This document shows, in pieces, positions 14,101-29,100 of a stretch of DNA of 64,000 nucleotides (the first letter of the stretch is position 1; each line of letters begins with the position of its first letter). Under the pieces are notes generated by a model, which saw only the letters and a program-made list of their open reading frames with translations, ran no database searches and was not told where the DNA came from. Both the position numbers and the translations under genes were made by a program. This stretch comes from Liolophura sinensis (Eukaryota > Mollusca > Polyplacophora > Chitonida > Chitonidae): assembly GCF_032854445.1 (NCBI RefSeq), contig NC_088300.1, positions 25,093,608 to 25,157,607 on the forward strand, given 5' to 3'.

Positions 14101-17100
14101 GGATTCACCCCGTCCACATGGCATCGAATGGTAGTCTTCCCACTGTGCTCAAGCAAACTGCCACAGATAAACTGAGGTTTGTGCTTGAGAGACTGCTGGA
14201 TACGCTGCTGGGTATGACAGTTGTCTCCCTTTCTAACCCCCAGCTGCCAACGTCACTATACTCTGCCCTGAACCCTGGCGTGTGTGAGTCACTCTTTAGG
14301 CATCTGTGTGTTGTCGGCGGCAAACACATGCAGATACACACAGGAATGCTGCTGGTGAGGATCTGTGGCAGTCAGCCATGGTGGGGAGAGTTCCTGGGAA
14401 ATGTGCTTCAAGAGTTCTTCAACTCTGAGCAGTCTCAACTGTTTCCTCGGGATAGGTATGCTCATATTGACATGTACTTGCTTGTGTAAAATTTTTGGTA
14501 AAACACTGAAAAACAAGCCTTACCTAGTCAGCTCTACTTTCAATGTGAAATCTGATTCTTGTCATGGTGCCCATAAACCAAAACTAGAGGAATCTGCCCC
14601 ATAAAAAAATCACATTGAAACTGATTTTTATATTAGAACAACAGATACCGTGCTTCACAGAGTTAAAGTTGTGAACGTGGAATCCCAAAAATCTCTTCAC
14701 TTTTGTATTAAAGCATTCACTCAGAAGAACTGCCTCCTTAAAGATTTGATAGAGATATAGACAAAATCTACGGGAATCTTTTAAGATTCTGATAAAACAA
14801 GATGAAAGTGAAGACCGGCAGTGAAATCATTCTTCTTCATTTTGTGAAAGGCAGATGATTTCAGAGAATCTGATTGATGTCATGAATGGTATGTAGGGAT
14901 AACACACTTTCAGTACCCTTCTTTTGAAAAGAACTGACTTACAAGAGCCAAAGTCATATTTGGAGGGTTCTTTTTAAATATAGTAAATATAATTTACTGC
15001 AATTCTTCTACCTTTTTTGCAAGGTGTTTATTCAGGCATGTCCTGGAGGCATTTTCTGTGTAGACTGATAAAATTATACTTTTTGTGGAGCACTGAAATT
15101 GGCCAATCCGACCAAATTTGCACTGAAAGTTGTTCTTTCATATGCGAAAAGGTTGAGAAATTAAGGTATTTAGGTTTTGATGAAGTACCAATATTAACAG
15201 CATGTAAATGAAATTCTGCTTCTTGTCCACCACCATGGAAAATGCAGATGAACTTACACAGATTTATGCATAGGTTATCCAACATCTGTTTGAAAGTTAG
15301 AGACCAAAAAATTACTATTTGACATTTCATTCGGTATTTTACAAATTGTACATAATGGAGAGAATCTGTTGATTCTCGATTGTTAAAATGTGCTTTGTGA
15401 AACTAAAAGATGCCAACCTTTAAATGAACAAGCAGTAGTATAATGTATTCACAGAAAAGTGAAAGCTTGTTCCACAGAAAAGTGTGCCAATGATCTTTGA
15501 TGTGAAACTGTGAGTCCTTGTACACTTCTGGAGTTACTTCTCCTTGTCAAGGATGGTTTCGTAAGTTGGAGCCTCATAGTCGATAGAATGCTTAAGGCCC
15601 TGGTTTAATGTGATTTCCTTGAAGAAATTTGTTTGATAGCTCACTACATATAAGGTAGAGATTGATTGTACATGTGTAATGGCATGTTATCATTTGTCTT
15701 TACCCCCAGGGTATTCATCCTGATCACAGCCCTAGGGCAGAGGTCTCTAATGGGACCCTCAGCGTGCAGCATTATGGAGAGTCTGCTGGGTATACTAGCC
15801 AGGATTCTCTCCCCTTTAATACCATCACCCCAAGCACCACGCCATCAGTCTGGTAAGTAACCTTGTGTACATGCACTGCTGTCCTAAGAACATTTTTTCT
15901 GTGCGATCTATGCATTGTTGCAATAATTCTTAAGAGAATTGATGTGGAAAAACAAACTGGACACCAGGATAACTTATCAGTTTGTTTATTTTTTGTTTCA
16001 TTTATGTTTTTGTCAACAAATGCTGTACAGTATCATTGCTGTAATCTCTTGGTGTTCTTCCTATGTACCTGCACGTGTAAAATCCTGATTAAACCCTATA
16101 TAGATGTTTATTATCATTTTGTTCTGATTAACAGCCTGGTTGGACCTGTCCCTGATTGGGTGGATTTTACTGTTCCTGTGTCGTAACCTTGACAACGGCT
16201 GGAGCAGCTTAAATAACTCAGAGGATGACAAGGCAGGGGCCAGCAGCAGCAGCAGCAGGGATAATGGTAACAGCTTAGTGACTTTAATTTCACAACTTTT
16301 TAAGAACATAACGACCCATGAACCACATAGAACATGCATTCTGGCCTCCAGTGTTCATAGAGCACTCCCTAGAATCATTAGGGTCTTGCATGAGTTTTGT
16401 TGAAGATAATTTGCATTTCACAAATAGGACATGTATGTTAAGCTTGCCCTGCAAGGGGAAATCTGTATGCTTCATTTAGAAAGACTTGTGATTTACTCCA
16501 GGCAAAATGGTTTTTTCTACCCATAAATTGAGCAAGGAAAACTTGGATAAGGGCTTCAGCTCATGTACTGTTTGTTAAAAAGGCTGGGAATGTAAAGTTA
16601 GATTTACATATGGATAGGTGAACACACAAAAAGGAACTGATCTTTATGTCCAAAGGTATAAACTGGTGCTGTTTTTTGAAACATTTATACGATCCAGAGC
16701 TAACAATAAAGTATATGAAAAAATGTTACCAAGATTTCGTTCCTTGGTGTTTTTATTCTGCCGTATTCACATTGTCAAGAGTTATTACTTCACCTGTTAA
16801 TTGGGTATAGGCCTTTTCTCTCTGCAGCAAATCAGCCTCTAACACTTGAGGTTGCAGGATCAAATCCAGCTCTCCTTGGTTTCTGTTGCTGCCTCAACTA
16901 CCTGGAGGTTTCATAGGCAACTGAAAAAAGGGTAGTGGTTTTCTGTAGGCATTAAGGTTTCATCCACCCTTAAACCAGACTACGATTCTTGAAGTTAAAA
17001 AATCTTGTGCATGGTGCTGTACAACAAGTATGTATGATGTTTTTTATCAGGCACAAACATGCCCAATCGCTGGAGTTTCATCCAGGGAGAGGCTGGCTTA

Positions 17101-20100
17101 CCCTCCACCAAAACCAAGTCCCGCAGCACTGTGAAAAGGTACCGCAGTACCCTGCAGAAGAGACTGATGCACCACAAACAGAAGCTGATGGACTTAGACC
17201 AGGCTAAGAAGAAGTTCTACGAGAAGAGTTCAACTAGTACAGTACCCAAGGAAGCTCAGAATGTTCTCAAACAACAGGAGCAGTTGTTCAAGAAAGAATT
17301 CTCACAGTATGCCTCCAAGGTAAAGCTGCCAGAAGGCATACTTTGATCATCTTCCTGATGTACAAATATCATAATGTTGTTATTATGCCCCATCAGAGCT
17401 GAAAAATGTTTACTCTGTGTTCTCAAGTTTTACTACATGTTAATAAAAAAAGTTATGAAAAAAGTGAAAAATAAAGATATAAGCTCAGGAGTGTACATGT
17501 AGTACTTGAACTGATTTCCGTCACCATTATACTATGGCTCAGACAAGTTCTGGTTTCAAATTAGCTTTATTTCTCTATACTTGTGGAGCCACGGTGAATT
17601 TGAGCGACCATACCTGCTGCCACTACCCAACAGCTCTGGATATCTATCTCAGACACAGCATGTTTCGTTTGCAGCATTTAAAAGACATTGTGCAGATTCG
17701 AAGAACTGACGGTGAGATCCTTAAAAAGTTACCCAAAGATGAGAATGGAGGTAATGGCTCTAAGGACAGTGACAGTGACAGTGAACTGCCCCTGATTCTG
17801 CCCAGAGAAAAGTGTTTACCTGTTGTCCGTGGCCTGATGTCACTAATCCTATCCATGGACTTCACCTGTAATGTAGATCTCTTCCTCATAGCCAGCAAGG
17901 TGAGTACCAGGCATTCAGCTTTTAGGGTCTGCCAAAAGGTTGGTTGTTTACTACTCTGATTTCCTATTTCCTATTTCACTATGAATATAGTGTTAAACAA
18001 TAAATAGATAAATAAATACTTAGGTATTCTCTGTTGAAAATGTTTGCTTGTATCTGTACTGCCATTTATCGCATACACTGTAAATGAATGAAGACTGGTG
18101 CATTCTCTCTTGCCAGTGTTTGTTCATATCCCTACTACCACTCATGGGGTTAGCCAGAAATATTAAATATGAACATACCTTTTTGGAGCCATTGTTTTAT
18201 AGCAGGGTTTCCAGATCTCATTTCTCCTATCTCTCCCATGTTAAAAGTGCTGAAAACAGGTGTCCAAATAGCAACAGTTTTTGTGTTACTAATCCTCTTG
18301 GACAGATAGACGGGTAGTTGGCTAACTGTATGCTGCCATTTGTCATTTACTGTGTATTCCAGGTGTTTGCCACTCATCATGTACAAGTGCTCTCCGTTTC
18401 AGGTGTTTGCTCGTATCTGTATCGCTACACGCCCTGCCATCAGCCTGTCAGAAGCCATGACCCAGGAGCAGCTGGAGAGGCTGATCATGCTGTCAGCTAA
18501 CTTTGAGTTTAACCATGGTAACGTGGCATGGGGAGGACCCTGGGCAGGACATGCCATCACTTGTCTGCTGCAGGATATACTTGATGGTTAGTTCAGGACT
18601 GATCTCATATTACAACATGTTAACTACTGTATTGTTTTGTTAATACATGTACATACCAACTGTAAATATGCGTTACCTTATGCTAATCATGGGATATTTA
18701 TCATTTTATCTATTCTATTGTAAGAATGTAACTCACACCTATTTAATTTGGTTCCTTGACAAATGTTGGAATACGGTGTTTGATAGAGTTTGGGGATTGA
18801 AACAAGCCCTGTTTTCCTTTGACTGTTTCTTATTGCCAGCATTTCTATGATTGATTTATGAACCTAAGATACCTGATACATTAAAGTGTATCCAGTTTAA
18901 TACATGGAAGTATTCAGCGCCAGACTTTCCTTATTAGGTGGATATCAGCAAACTTTGGGCATCAGTACTTCTCAGGTTTGGTTTTGGTATCTTGTTTATG
19001 TTTTCAGGTGAGAAGTTGTACCCCTCAGGGCTAGGCCTGGAAGGTGTGACTGATGATGAGATTTCAGGAACGATGACAGAGACTGATGAGAGCCTGGCCA
19101 ACAGTGTCAGCTTACCAACCATAGAGGAGACCATCAGTGAAAGCTCAGGTTAGTTAGAACATTTATTAATTCATTCCACAAAGCTTTTAATAAATGAGAT
19201 TTTCCCAGGAAAAAAGGCTCAGGAATTTAAATTAGGACTTTAAGTTAGAACATTTAGTATTTCCTTTATTAAGAGTTCAAAAAAAAAAAACCTTCTTATT
19301 TAGAATGAAAGAAATGATGAATAATGAGGAATTGTCGCCTTACTGAAAAAAAAAATAGTAGTCTTCCTACTCACTTAAATGCTGTTGGTGTTGAGTGAAT
19401 CAGCAGTTTGTTATTTCTGTGATTGTGTTAACAGAGATTGAGGTTCTGGGGAAGGACAGTCCAGTGAAGGGTATTCAGGAGAAACATGCTAACCTCATGG
19501 ACATGGCTTATGGTTCTGATGAGGGAGAGTACTACGATGTGCCGCCCCCTAATGTCACCCTTCCAGAACCCCCTAACGATGAGAACGCTTACCAGATCAT
19601 GTTTGGGCAGCCATCAGCCGTCAAGAACAGTCAGCTCATGAATGCCATCTCTGTGTAAGCTGGACTTTTCACTGTTGTGATAATGTTGGTAAATTTGCTG
19701 TATACAAATACATTTTATACAAGGTTGGAAATAATTTTTTTAGTCTGTGCAGGATGTAATGGTAAATTTGCCAGCAACTCACATTATTTAAAAAGTTTCA
19801 GTGTTATTTTCATTGCAGTTTTATCTTGTATCAAACGGTGGGTCCCTGCAAATCCTTGTCTTAATACTTACTTTCAGACTTGCATATATTTTAATTATTG
19901 TCATTGTTACCACTTGTCATTTTGAAAGTAGGATTTTGGTTCACTAAAGTATGTCTTATTTCCAGTGTACTTGGTGTATCTTTTCACCTTCTTTTTCACG
20001 TGGATTGGTGGAAACATGAATAACCGTGATGGATATATTGCTTATGTGTTTGTGTATTCTACATTTTGTTAACAATAGGGCTTTACAAGGTCCAGATGAG

Positions 20101-23100
20101 AAGAAGAAGCTGGGATACTGGACAACCAAAGTGGCAGATTACCTGAACAGTAAACCCTCGGGATCTCAGGGCGTGTCTACTGCTATGGACTCCAGGCTAG
20201 AGTGTGGACTGGACACCCAGCCAGAGCTAAGGCTAAAGGTGACCTCCTCATCGAGAAAACGTGGCTTTATTCTCTAAAATCTGGGCATGGTGTTCTGAAA
20301 TAAAACAAACAAATAAACTGCTTTGATAGTTGATCAAAGACCACAATGTCTGAAAAAATCATAATGCCAGAAAAGGTGTGTGAGTTTTGCCGAAAAGTGG
20401 AAATGTTACATGGGCATTTTGTTTTTGAGGTGACATTTTACACAGTATGAAAAAGATCAAAACAAATAGTGGAGATTAGCCATGTAAATGGTCACATTGA
20501 AGTCAAATCAAGACCTGCTCGTCTGTACATGTACCCTTTATTTTCAGATGATGATGTCCATACTGACTGAAAATATTCAGGTTGCTCTAACATCAGCTTT
20601 GCCAGTAGCTCCTCCCACTGGCCATAGTCTCAGCCAATCAAAACCTCCCACAACAGATGAAGAGCAGCTGTCAGAAGCCAGCTTTCTGGCAAGCATCAAT
20701 ATTGACCAGGTAAACATTGCACTTTCATCTTTTTGCATGTGTATGTGCTTCTGAGATGATGATGCCTTGCTCTAGTGCTGGAGAACAGGGGAGGTAACTG
20801 TGTAATTGTGACAGCATTGCAGAAGTTTGTGTGCTCTCAAGTCCAGTGTTACTATAGTACAGCCAGATCCTAACCATCAATCCTGCGCTCATTGTGGTCG
20901 GATGGTCAGTGTGTCATACACCCACTATACGCCAACCCTGGCCAGACCCTGATCAAACATGTGGTCATCCTCCGCCTCCCATCTGAGTAGGGTTCATTTT
21001 AGGATCGGCCATTTTGCTCTCCAATGAAAACCAGAGTATTTTCTTTGTTGTGGGATAAACTTAAATACATGTAGTTTGACAGTGCTGTACATTTTCCTTG
21101 ACATTTTCTTCCAGCAGTGGCATGAAGTAGTAACTTTATGGACATGTTTGTGTTGTAGGGTCGAGCCTCTTCTCTGATGTTGAGCCAGTGTTTTGACAGC
21201 CTGTTTGCTCAACTCCTTCAGCAGAGAGTTAACTTGGACTCCTTACTCCAGCTGTGGCTTACTCTGAATGAGGACAGCATCAACCACGACGACGGCAGCA
21301 CTACCAGTTTTGACCCGGCTCGCAGCCCCTCCATTCTATTGAACCAGACATCTGTCACCAGTCTGCTGGCAGCCTTAGCCTGGATCCCTAACATCCCTGT
21401 CAGCACATGGGTGTTGGCCTTCCATGTCCTCACACTACTGTGTAACCAGCGTGTGACGTCTGCGCAGCAGCTAGGGGCGGCGTCTTCAGGCTCCGCCTCT
21501 TCCTCTGCAGGCCTGGCGTCTATGGCGTCCCTGGTGATTGCAGACAGTAACCTAACACCTGTGTTAATGAAGTTCCTGTCAGGAATGGTGATAACAGGCC
21601 CGTCTTCAGCCAGCTTCCAGTCCACCCAGGTGAGAAACTGTGTCCTTCTAACCAAGACTATATTATTTTCTCTTTCATGTATACCCTTTCTTGCAAGTGA
21701 AGCATAAAATAAAAGGCTGTTGCACATGTACTAAACTTCTATATGGTGTCGTCTCATTTTTTTTTTAGAATACTGTAAAAGTGCTTCCAAAAGCGAATAA
21801 AAAAGGTTACTTCTTAACAGATTCTGATGCCTAAATTTAAAAAGGATCTTCATGTTTTTGTTTAATTATATTCCCTTACAGGTACCCTATTCTTCAACCT
21901 TTTCGTATGTGAAAAAGGAACTTTCAGTGCAGTTTATGCACCCTTTTCATTTGATTTTATAAACAAAACTATACTCTTTGAATTGGCCAGTTTCACAGCT
22001 TCACATAGAGTTCAAACGTTTTCAGAATATGCTTAAACACCTTGCAAAACATGCGAAAAGTGTGAATAGGTTAGAATAGAATTACATTAGGTAATTATTT
22101 ATGTTTTTAATGAGTCAACAATTGAAGTACATGTACATTGTTTGTAATATGATCCTTCCTTTTGATAGTGCATGTATAGCTAAATATTTATTTTATTTAT
22201 AATTGGTAAACTTTGTATATAAATTATCATTTCTTTCTTGCTGACAGGTTGGTCCATCAGCTACCAAGGCATTCTTTGAATTTCTGTCACGACTGCGTGT
22301 GAAGAGTGCTGAGGAGAATGAGCAGAGTCTTAAAGAGCTGTTGTTGAAAGTTGTGTACAGTCTCACTGCTGACAGGTAATGCCTTTGTTCATACGGATAG
22401 GCAGACAAACCCCAATAAGTTTGATGCAGGCCGAAAAGTTCAGTGTGTCAAAATAGAAGTAATTGTAACAAAATAAATGTAGTCTTCATATGAAAGTGAA
22501 TTGTCCATGACAAAGCTCCCCCTTGTATACGTGAGGCAACACATTCCAAGGGAAGCTACTTTTGTTATGTGTATGGATTTTTTTGTATTGTATTTCATAT
22601 ATTTTATCAGGGAAGTTATTTGCATAGTTGTCTGGTTTTGAAAGTAGAATTACTTTTGGATAAATGTTTTTTTATTTTTAATATATTATTTTTATTTTTT
22701 ATTTATTTATTTTTTTTCTGTTGCTGGTTGACTGTTTAATAGCTGACAGGTGAACTTGTTAGCAAATCCAATTTCCAATTAAAACTGTTAGCTATACAAT
22801 ATAACTATTTGTGCCTTTAATCTTACAGGGGAGCATTTTACAGTGGCCTAGGACCGTTGGATGCCCAGTGTAGGTTCCTGGATTTTGTGCTGGACCTGGC
22901 TTTTGACCAGGTAGAGATCAGCAATGCTATCAGTGTGATTGAGTCCATCAGCTGTTTAGTTCATCAGCACATCCTTTGCCAAGAACGTGTCACCTGTAAA
23001 AGTTCATCAGAAGTCAGTGTTAATGCCAGGTCCTGCTTTGGTGGAATGTTTGCAAATCTCCTAAGGGGCAGTGACTCCAGGTCAAACCTCGGAAATTCCA

Positions 23101-26100
23101 ACCGAGATGTCCTTATGTGCAGCCTTCTGAAACTAGTTAACTCTCTTGTTCAAATCAAGCTGCCAGAGCGATATGGCCGATCTACTTCTGCTTCTGTGGT
23201 AACGGACGTTGCTCCCGAGCCTCGAACGCCCGTGTCTTTGTCAGAATCTATAACGGACTCCACTAAACTGAGCCAAGCCCTGGCAACTTCTACCCCTGCT
23301 GCCAGCACGTCTATATCTGATGAGGAGAAAGCTAGAGAGACTGATGCATCTAGTGGGGCTCCTAGCTCTGTACTCCCGGGTTCTAGCAGAGCCCAGAGTT
23401 CTCAGCCAGAGACCAGGCCCCCCACAGTCTCGGACAATCCTGGGGTGTTCTTGGCAGAGATCATCCTGGGCCATAGGACAATCATGTCAAACCTCATCCA
23501 GGCACTGAGCTACTGTAACAGCAACACGATGGCTATGATCATAGGCAGCAGCGGACTGTCCGGCAACATGCAGGACACAGTGACCAGCTCGGATCCTCTG
23601 TCAGTAGGGGACGGCATTTACCAGATACTCTGTACCCTCACTAAAAAATGCTCGAACAGTAAGCTCATTCTGGAGCCCATATACGCCTACCTCTCAGGCC
23701 ATCAGAGGGGTCAAGGATCGCTGTCACGCCTGTCAGAGCCACTGATCTGGTTCATCCTCAAAATACTGGACTCTGTGCAGACGATCAGGAACTTCCTCAA
23801 TATGGGTAGGTGCTTGTTTTCAGATTAATTATTGTGTACATCCATTGCATGTATATGGAATATCCGCAGAAAGACTGCAGGTGTTAAAGCATTCTTATAG
23901 ACCAAGGCAGACCTGGTTTTAATCCCATGTCAGGCCATGCCAAAAACTGTAAAATAACAGTGTAACAGTGCCTGTATGGAAGGGCGCCTCATTGGTGAGA
24001 TAAATGTGGCCTTGGATAGTTATTGTGGCTGCCATTATGTGTGATTGTGTGAGTCAGTCAGATGGCTGTTCTTGATTACAGCGTAAAACACCAATCAAAT
24101 AAATAAAAAAACAAGTAAATATTCTTGATTACAGCGTAAAACACCACTCAAATAAATAAACAAACAAATAGCTTAAGCATACGTACAAAATAGAAAACTG
24201 CGTACTTTACACATCATATACAGTTTATTATGTATAGGGTCATTATTTCAAAAAGGTATTGGGATTTCCTTTATCCGTCTTTCCCTGTAAACTTTTTATT
24301 AATACACTGCCCAAATTTTAACTGTATAATCTGTTGATGTTTAATGCTTGGCTGTTGTTGGACAGGTGGTGTGGAAGTGATCTGTGAAAACCTGGTGAGC
24401 TGTAACCAGAGGATCATCAGTAGTAATCCCAGTCTAATCTCCACAATCATGCATCACCTCAGCAATGGTAAACCGGGAGTCAATGAGCCGAGAAAGAGCA
24501 CAGACGTGGACAGCTCAGAGGGATGGCATAACTTTGCACCTCTGGGAACGATAACATCTAGCAGTCCGACAGCCAGTCCTGCTGACGTCCTGATTCAGGC
24601 ATCACCTCCACACAGAAGAGCTCGCTCGGCAGCCTGGTCATACCACTTCTACCCGGACGAGGCCTGGGTGGACCTCACCATACAACTGCCATTTGCAGTG
24701 CTCCTCAAAGAGGTGCAGATTCAGCCCCACCTGACTTCACTTGCAAGTAAGCTGAGAAAACTGTCAGTGTGTTACAAATCATCCTCTATGACAGTTTGTA
24801 ACATGCTCTTGCAGTTGTCTATATGCATATAACTCAGTAATTCAACAGTTATCATCTGAACAAAAACTGGGGTTATCCAGTATGATTGATGGGTGTGAAA
24901 TGTGTTAGGTCCCATTTATATCATTGGAAAACAACATGGGAGAAGATAAAGTACAAAAGTTTATCATTTATGAGTCCCAAATTATTAATATTTGCATGAT
25001 AGTCAGTTTTGTGATGACCTGGGCTCAATTTGATGTCCTTGTTTTCATTTTAAGCTTTTAAAAATGAGTGAATGACCAAACATTTTGACTGCTGCAGCTC
25101 ATGTGGAGTTTTACATGAAAACATGGTAACAAGGTTTCATTTGCCCTAGTTACGGACCGTTAAGGTTTGTGTTCCAGGTTTCCATTGTTTCTATGGTAAC
25201 GTACTTGATTGGCAGGTCTCCTTGTGTGCTATGTGTGGGATAATTGTGATAGGTTTGTAAAGTGATGTATTCTTTGTACTATAATGGGGAAAAAACTTCA
25301 ATGTGTACTGTTTATAAATATAAACTATACTTATTGAATACTGTCATTAAAAAATGTTATTATTGTTATAGCCTGTCCAGCCTTTGTGTCTCTTGAGATA
25401 AGTCGAGATGGGTCCACAGTTACGCCCCTTTGCCCTCCGCTGATGACCAGCAGTCTGGCGTTCATCAAACTGCAGCTACAGAAGCCTGAGATAGCCACAT
25501 CAGTGATAATTCGTTTACACAAGGCTCGTGACTCCACAACCATAGGCCTCTCACAGGTCCTCCTCATGGGCTACAGCGCCTTTGGGGAGTCGGGCTACAA
25601 AACTGGCAATATATTCCTGCCTACTGAAGACCTTGTCTCCAGAACCAGGTATGGAAATTCATTCAGCGCTGTAACATGTTTTTGGGTTTGTTTCTTGTCA
25701 TTATTAGTACAATGTAATTTCCTCTGCATTCTCAGTGCAAATGTACTTTTGGTGACCAAATGTCAAAAACTTACCTGTCAAATTACATTTGGTAAATATT
25801 TTACCTGTCACATTACATTGGCAGACAAAACGTAGGTGCAGGCAGAAGGCTTTCTCAATGTCTAGCACACTATTCCCATGAAATTGTCATGGGAAACATA
25901 CGGAATATCGAGGACAAATTGTAACTTAGACACTCAAATTTGGCTAAATCTGTAACCACAAGTATCATGTCAATGTAGTCATAAAAAAGCTGGTTTGTAC
26001 ACATCACCATCTGTAATAAAAAATATTTGCAGGTTTATCATTCTTTCTATCTATTCGGACACCTCTACCTGTTCTGTTGTTATCTACAGTTTTGGCTGGT

Positions 26101-29100
26101 TGCGTCTGCTGCATCACTGCCTGACAGCCCATGATGAGGTGACGGAGCAGGTGTCAGCCTCTGCAGCCCTGGTCCCTAACCTCCTCACCACCTGTATGGC
26201 ATTACTCGTGTCACCTGTGGCAGGTATCTACGCCACCAACATGGAGGCAGTGCTGCTCAAGATAGGCTTACACTCCTCCGTGATGGGCCTGGCCCTCATA
26301 GACAACATTCTGAAAAATGTCTCTACTTTGCAAGAGACGGGTATGTATGTTCATTTCACGAGTCAATGGAGATGTGAAAGTAAACAGTAATGAAAGTTCA
26401 CCTAAGGTTTAGAATTTTTCAAGTGACACATTTTGCTTGAATCATCCACCTCATTGGGCCACATAGGAGTCTTTTGTGAAGTTTGATCATTTTCTTGTCA
26501 GCAAAACTTAATTGTTGGCATTAAATGTATCTTTTTAAGGCCCTTTGTGCTTCTAAAAATGACTTCAAAATGGGAGTTGTTTATGGTATTGTTTTAGTCA
26601 TGTGGTAGAGTATATGATATCAGTTTCATTAAAAAGCTGCTTTTCACAATTAACAGCTGAATAAATTGTAAGTGGGTCAACGACAAACGAAAAGCACATC
26701 ATCAAGTTTACTAAAAACACTTCTGTACTGATTTAAGACTCTAAAGTTGTGTTTGTTTTTACATTTCAGATGCCACTGTTCCATACTTAGGCAAGGTGAA
26801 TGGCATAGCAAATGACTCCACCATAGAGATATTGTACAGGCTAGGCATTACACAAGACCATAGTACAGTGGACAGGTGGGTATAGCCTCTTGTAATGAAT
26901 TCAGCATCAAAATATCGCTTGATGTTTTACGATTTTCGTGAGTACCACGTAAAACACCAATCAGATAAATGAATAAATACTCTTGACCCCTCACAGATAT
27001 AATTTGCTACAGTAACTCTTGTGATATATTACCATTACTATGGCTTTGAAGACATCGTTATTCAAGTTTCAAAATAGGATTTTGATTTTTTTAACATTTA
27101 GTTATAATAGTTTGAGTTCAAAGGTCTTATTGCTGTGTTCTAATCTCGGATGCCTCATGCTGCATCATGTAACACCATGCTGATGTGTTGACAGAATTCG
27201 TGCCCTGGCTCAGTGGTTGGGTGATAGTGCCGGGCTAGCACTACAGAGGACGTCCATGTTTGCTGAAAACAGCTTCCTCAACCCACAGGCTAGTCACAAC
27301 CAGTACTTCTCCCTGCCTAACCCTGCCCCTGCCCACATCCACTGTATTGGGGCCATCCTCTGGCAGAGTAGGGGTCAGGCAGATGAGCATGCCCTAAGGG
27401 ATGTCATAACAAAGGACTTAGTCAGGTAATGGCAGTGTTTTGGTTTTAAACTTAACTCTCTAGATCTTAATTAGATTAGATTTTGGTGCTGCAGGTTTGA
27501 CTGTTGGACTGTTGTAGTAATTGTGATTGGCTACTGCTTGTCTGTAAGAATTAGATATCTCCAGAACTGTTTGACGGAAATTAATCAAATATAGTTTCAA
27601 GCTTTCTTACGAAGACCTTTGTAATTAATTAGGTTTTGGTCGTTTGACCATACTTGAGCTATTTTAATTGTGTACTATTTGTCTGCAAAATATCTCCTAA
27701 ATCTCTTAGTGTGGGACTTTTTTAGACAGTTAATATAAGAGCACAGGGTGATTTAAAGTTGACTGTTTCTCTATCACAGTGCCATCTACAAGTGGTCAAT
27801 GGTGTTACCTGCTGACTCCCCACTGAAGCGAACGGTAGATTTTGTGTTGTGCTCACTGTGTTACATCCGTCCTGAGTTCTTCACACTGGTCCTGGAATGG
27901 ATAGGTGTGGTCGTGGATGTGAACAGCAGTGCTAGTCTCTCCATCACAGATGACACCAAGGACCATAACTCCCAGTACGACGACGGACACGGGCTAACAG
28001 ACGATTCCAAGGAGGCGTGCAGCAGCACGCACAGTGCCCAGCCAATTAGAGACAATACCCAAGGTCACATGACATTTCAGCGATTCGGTCACTTGACCTT
28101 GGACGAGTGTCACCTTAGGACGTTGGCGACAGCGTGCAAGTCCCCTACAGCCATCAAACAGTTACTTGACACTGGCTTCCCAGCTGTGCTAGCACAGGGG
28201 GTGTTCGAGTTCTGTTCCCGGGAAATGCACCAGTTTAACACAGAGCACCTATCCCCCACAGAGGGCATGACGGACCAGAGTAAAAGTATGAATGGATCCA
28301 CATCAGGCAGGGAGGGCTCCAACAATGTCAACTTTTGGGGTAGGTCTCTAGGGTGATAACCTGACTTAAAATCATGTTCATATCTCAGTTTTGGGTACAT
28401 TGCGTTACTAGTACTTTTGTCGTGGTTTATACCCTATGTTTTGTACCCTTGACAGTTTAGAATTCTCACTTCCTCCATCCCATAAACCTGATTGGCATCA
28501 CATATTAAAGTGATGAATTCTTGAGTTCTCAAATTCTTGGTGTTGAACATGTATGATATTAATAAATAAAACAAGAATTGTAACTAAAAGTCTTACCTGA
28601 ACTGAACTAAAAGTTTTTACCCAAATTTGAATAGTATGTATGAAGAAACTTACCATTTTATCAAGGATTCTCATTAATGTTTATATAGCATAGGCCTACA
28701 ATATATCATAGGGTTCATTATTAGCATGGGAAGTTGTTGTGTTGTAGATCGCTCCCTGAATATCACCCCTGACCTGATGGCTGCTGTGCTGAACTTCTTT
28801 GCTGAGGTGGCCAGTGAGGTAGTGATGAAGGATTGGTTAGGGGGCCCAGAGGGGAACATCTTCTGGCCTGCTCTGCTGACCATGCTGTGTAACACTCTAC
28901 CCCCTCAGCCAGCCAATGGCCACACACTACATAACAAACACAAGGTATGCTGTAGAGAGCTGTACATGTCCTAACGCCGGGTCTCATGATGTGATTTGTA
29001 GTAAACACTTGTGACACATTACCAAAATGAAACATGGGAACAAACGTGACATTTTGGTGAAATGCCCTATATCAATAGGAAATTATGTAATTATGCATTT

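Noticed and set aside
21218-21727. 169-codon - strand frame
   Set aside because: Antisense shadow of the BIRC6 exon 21159-21629.
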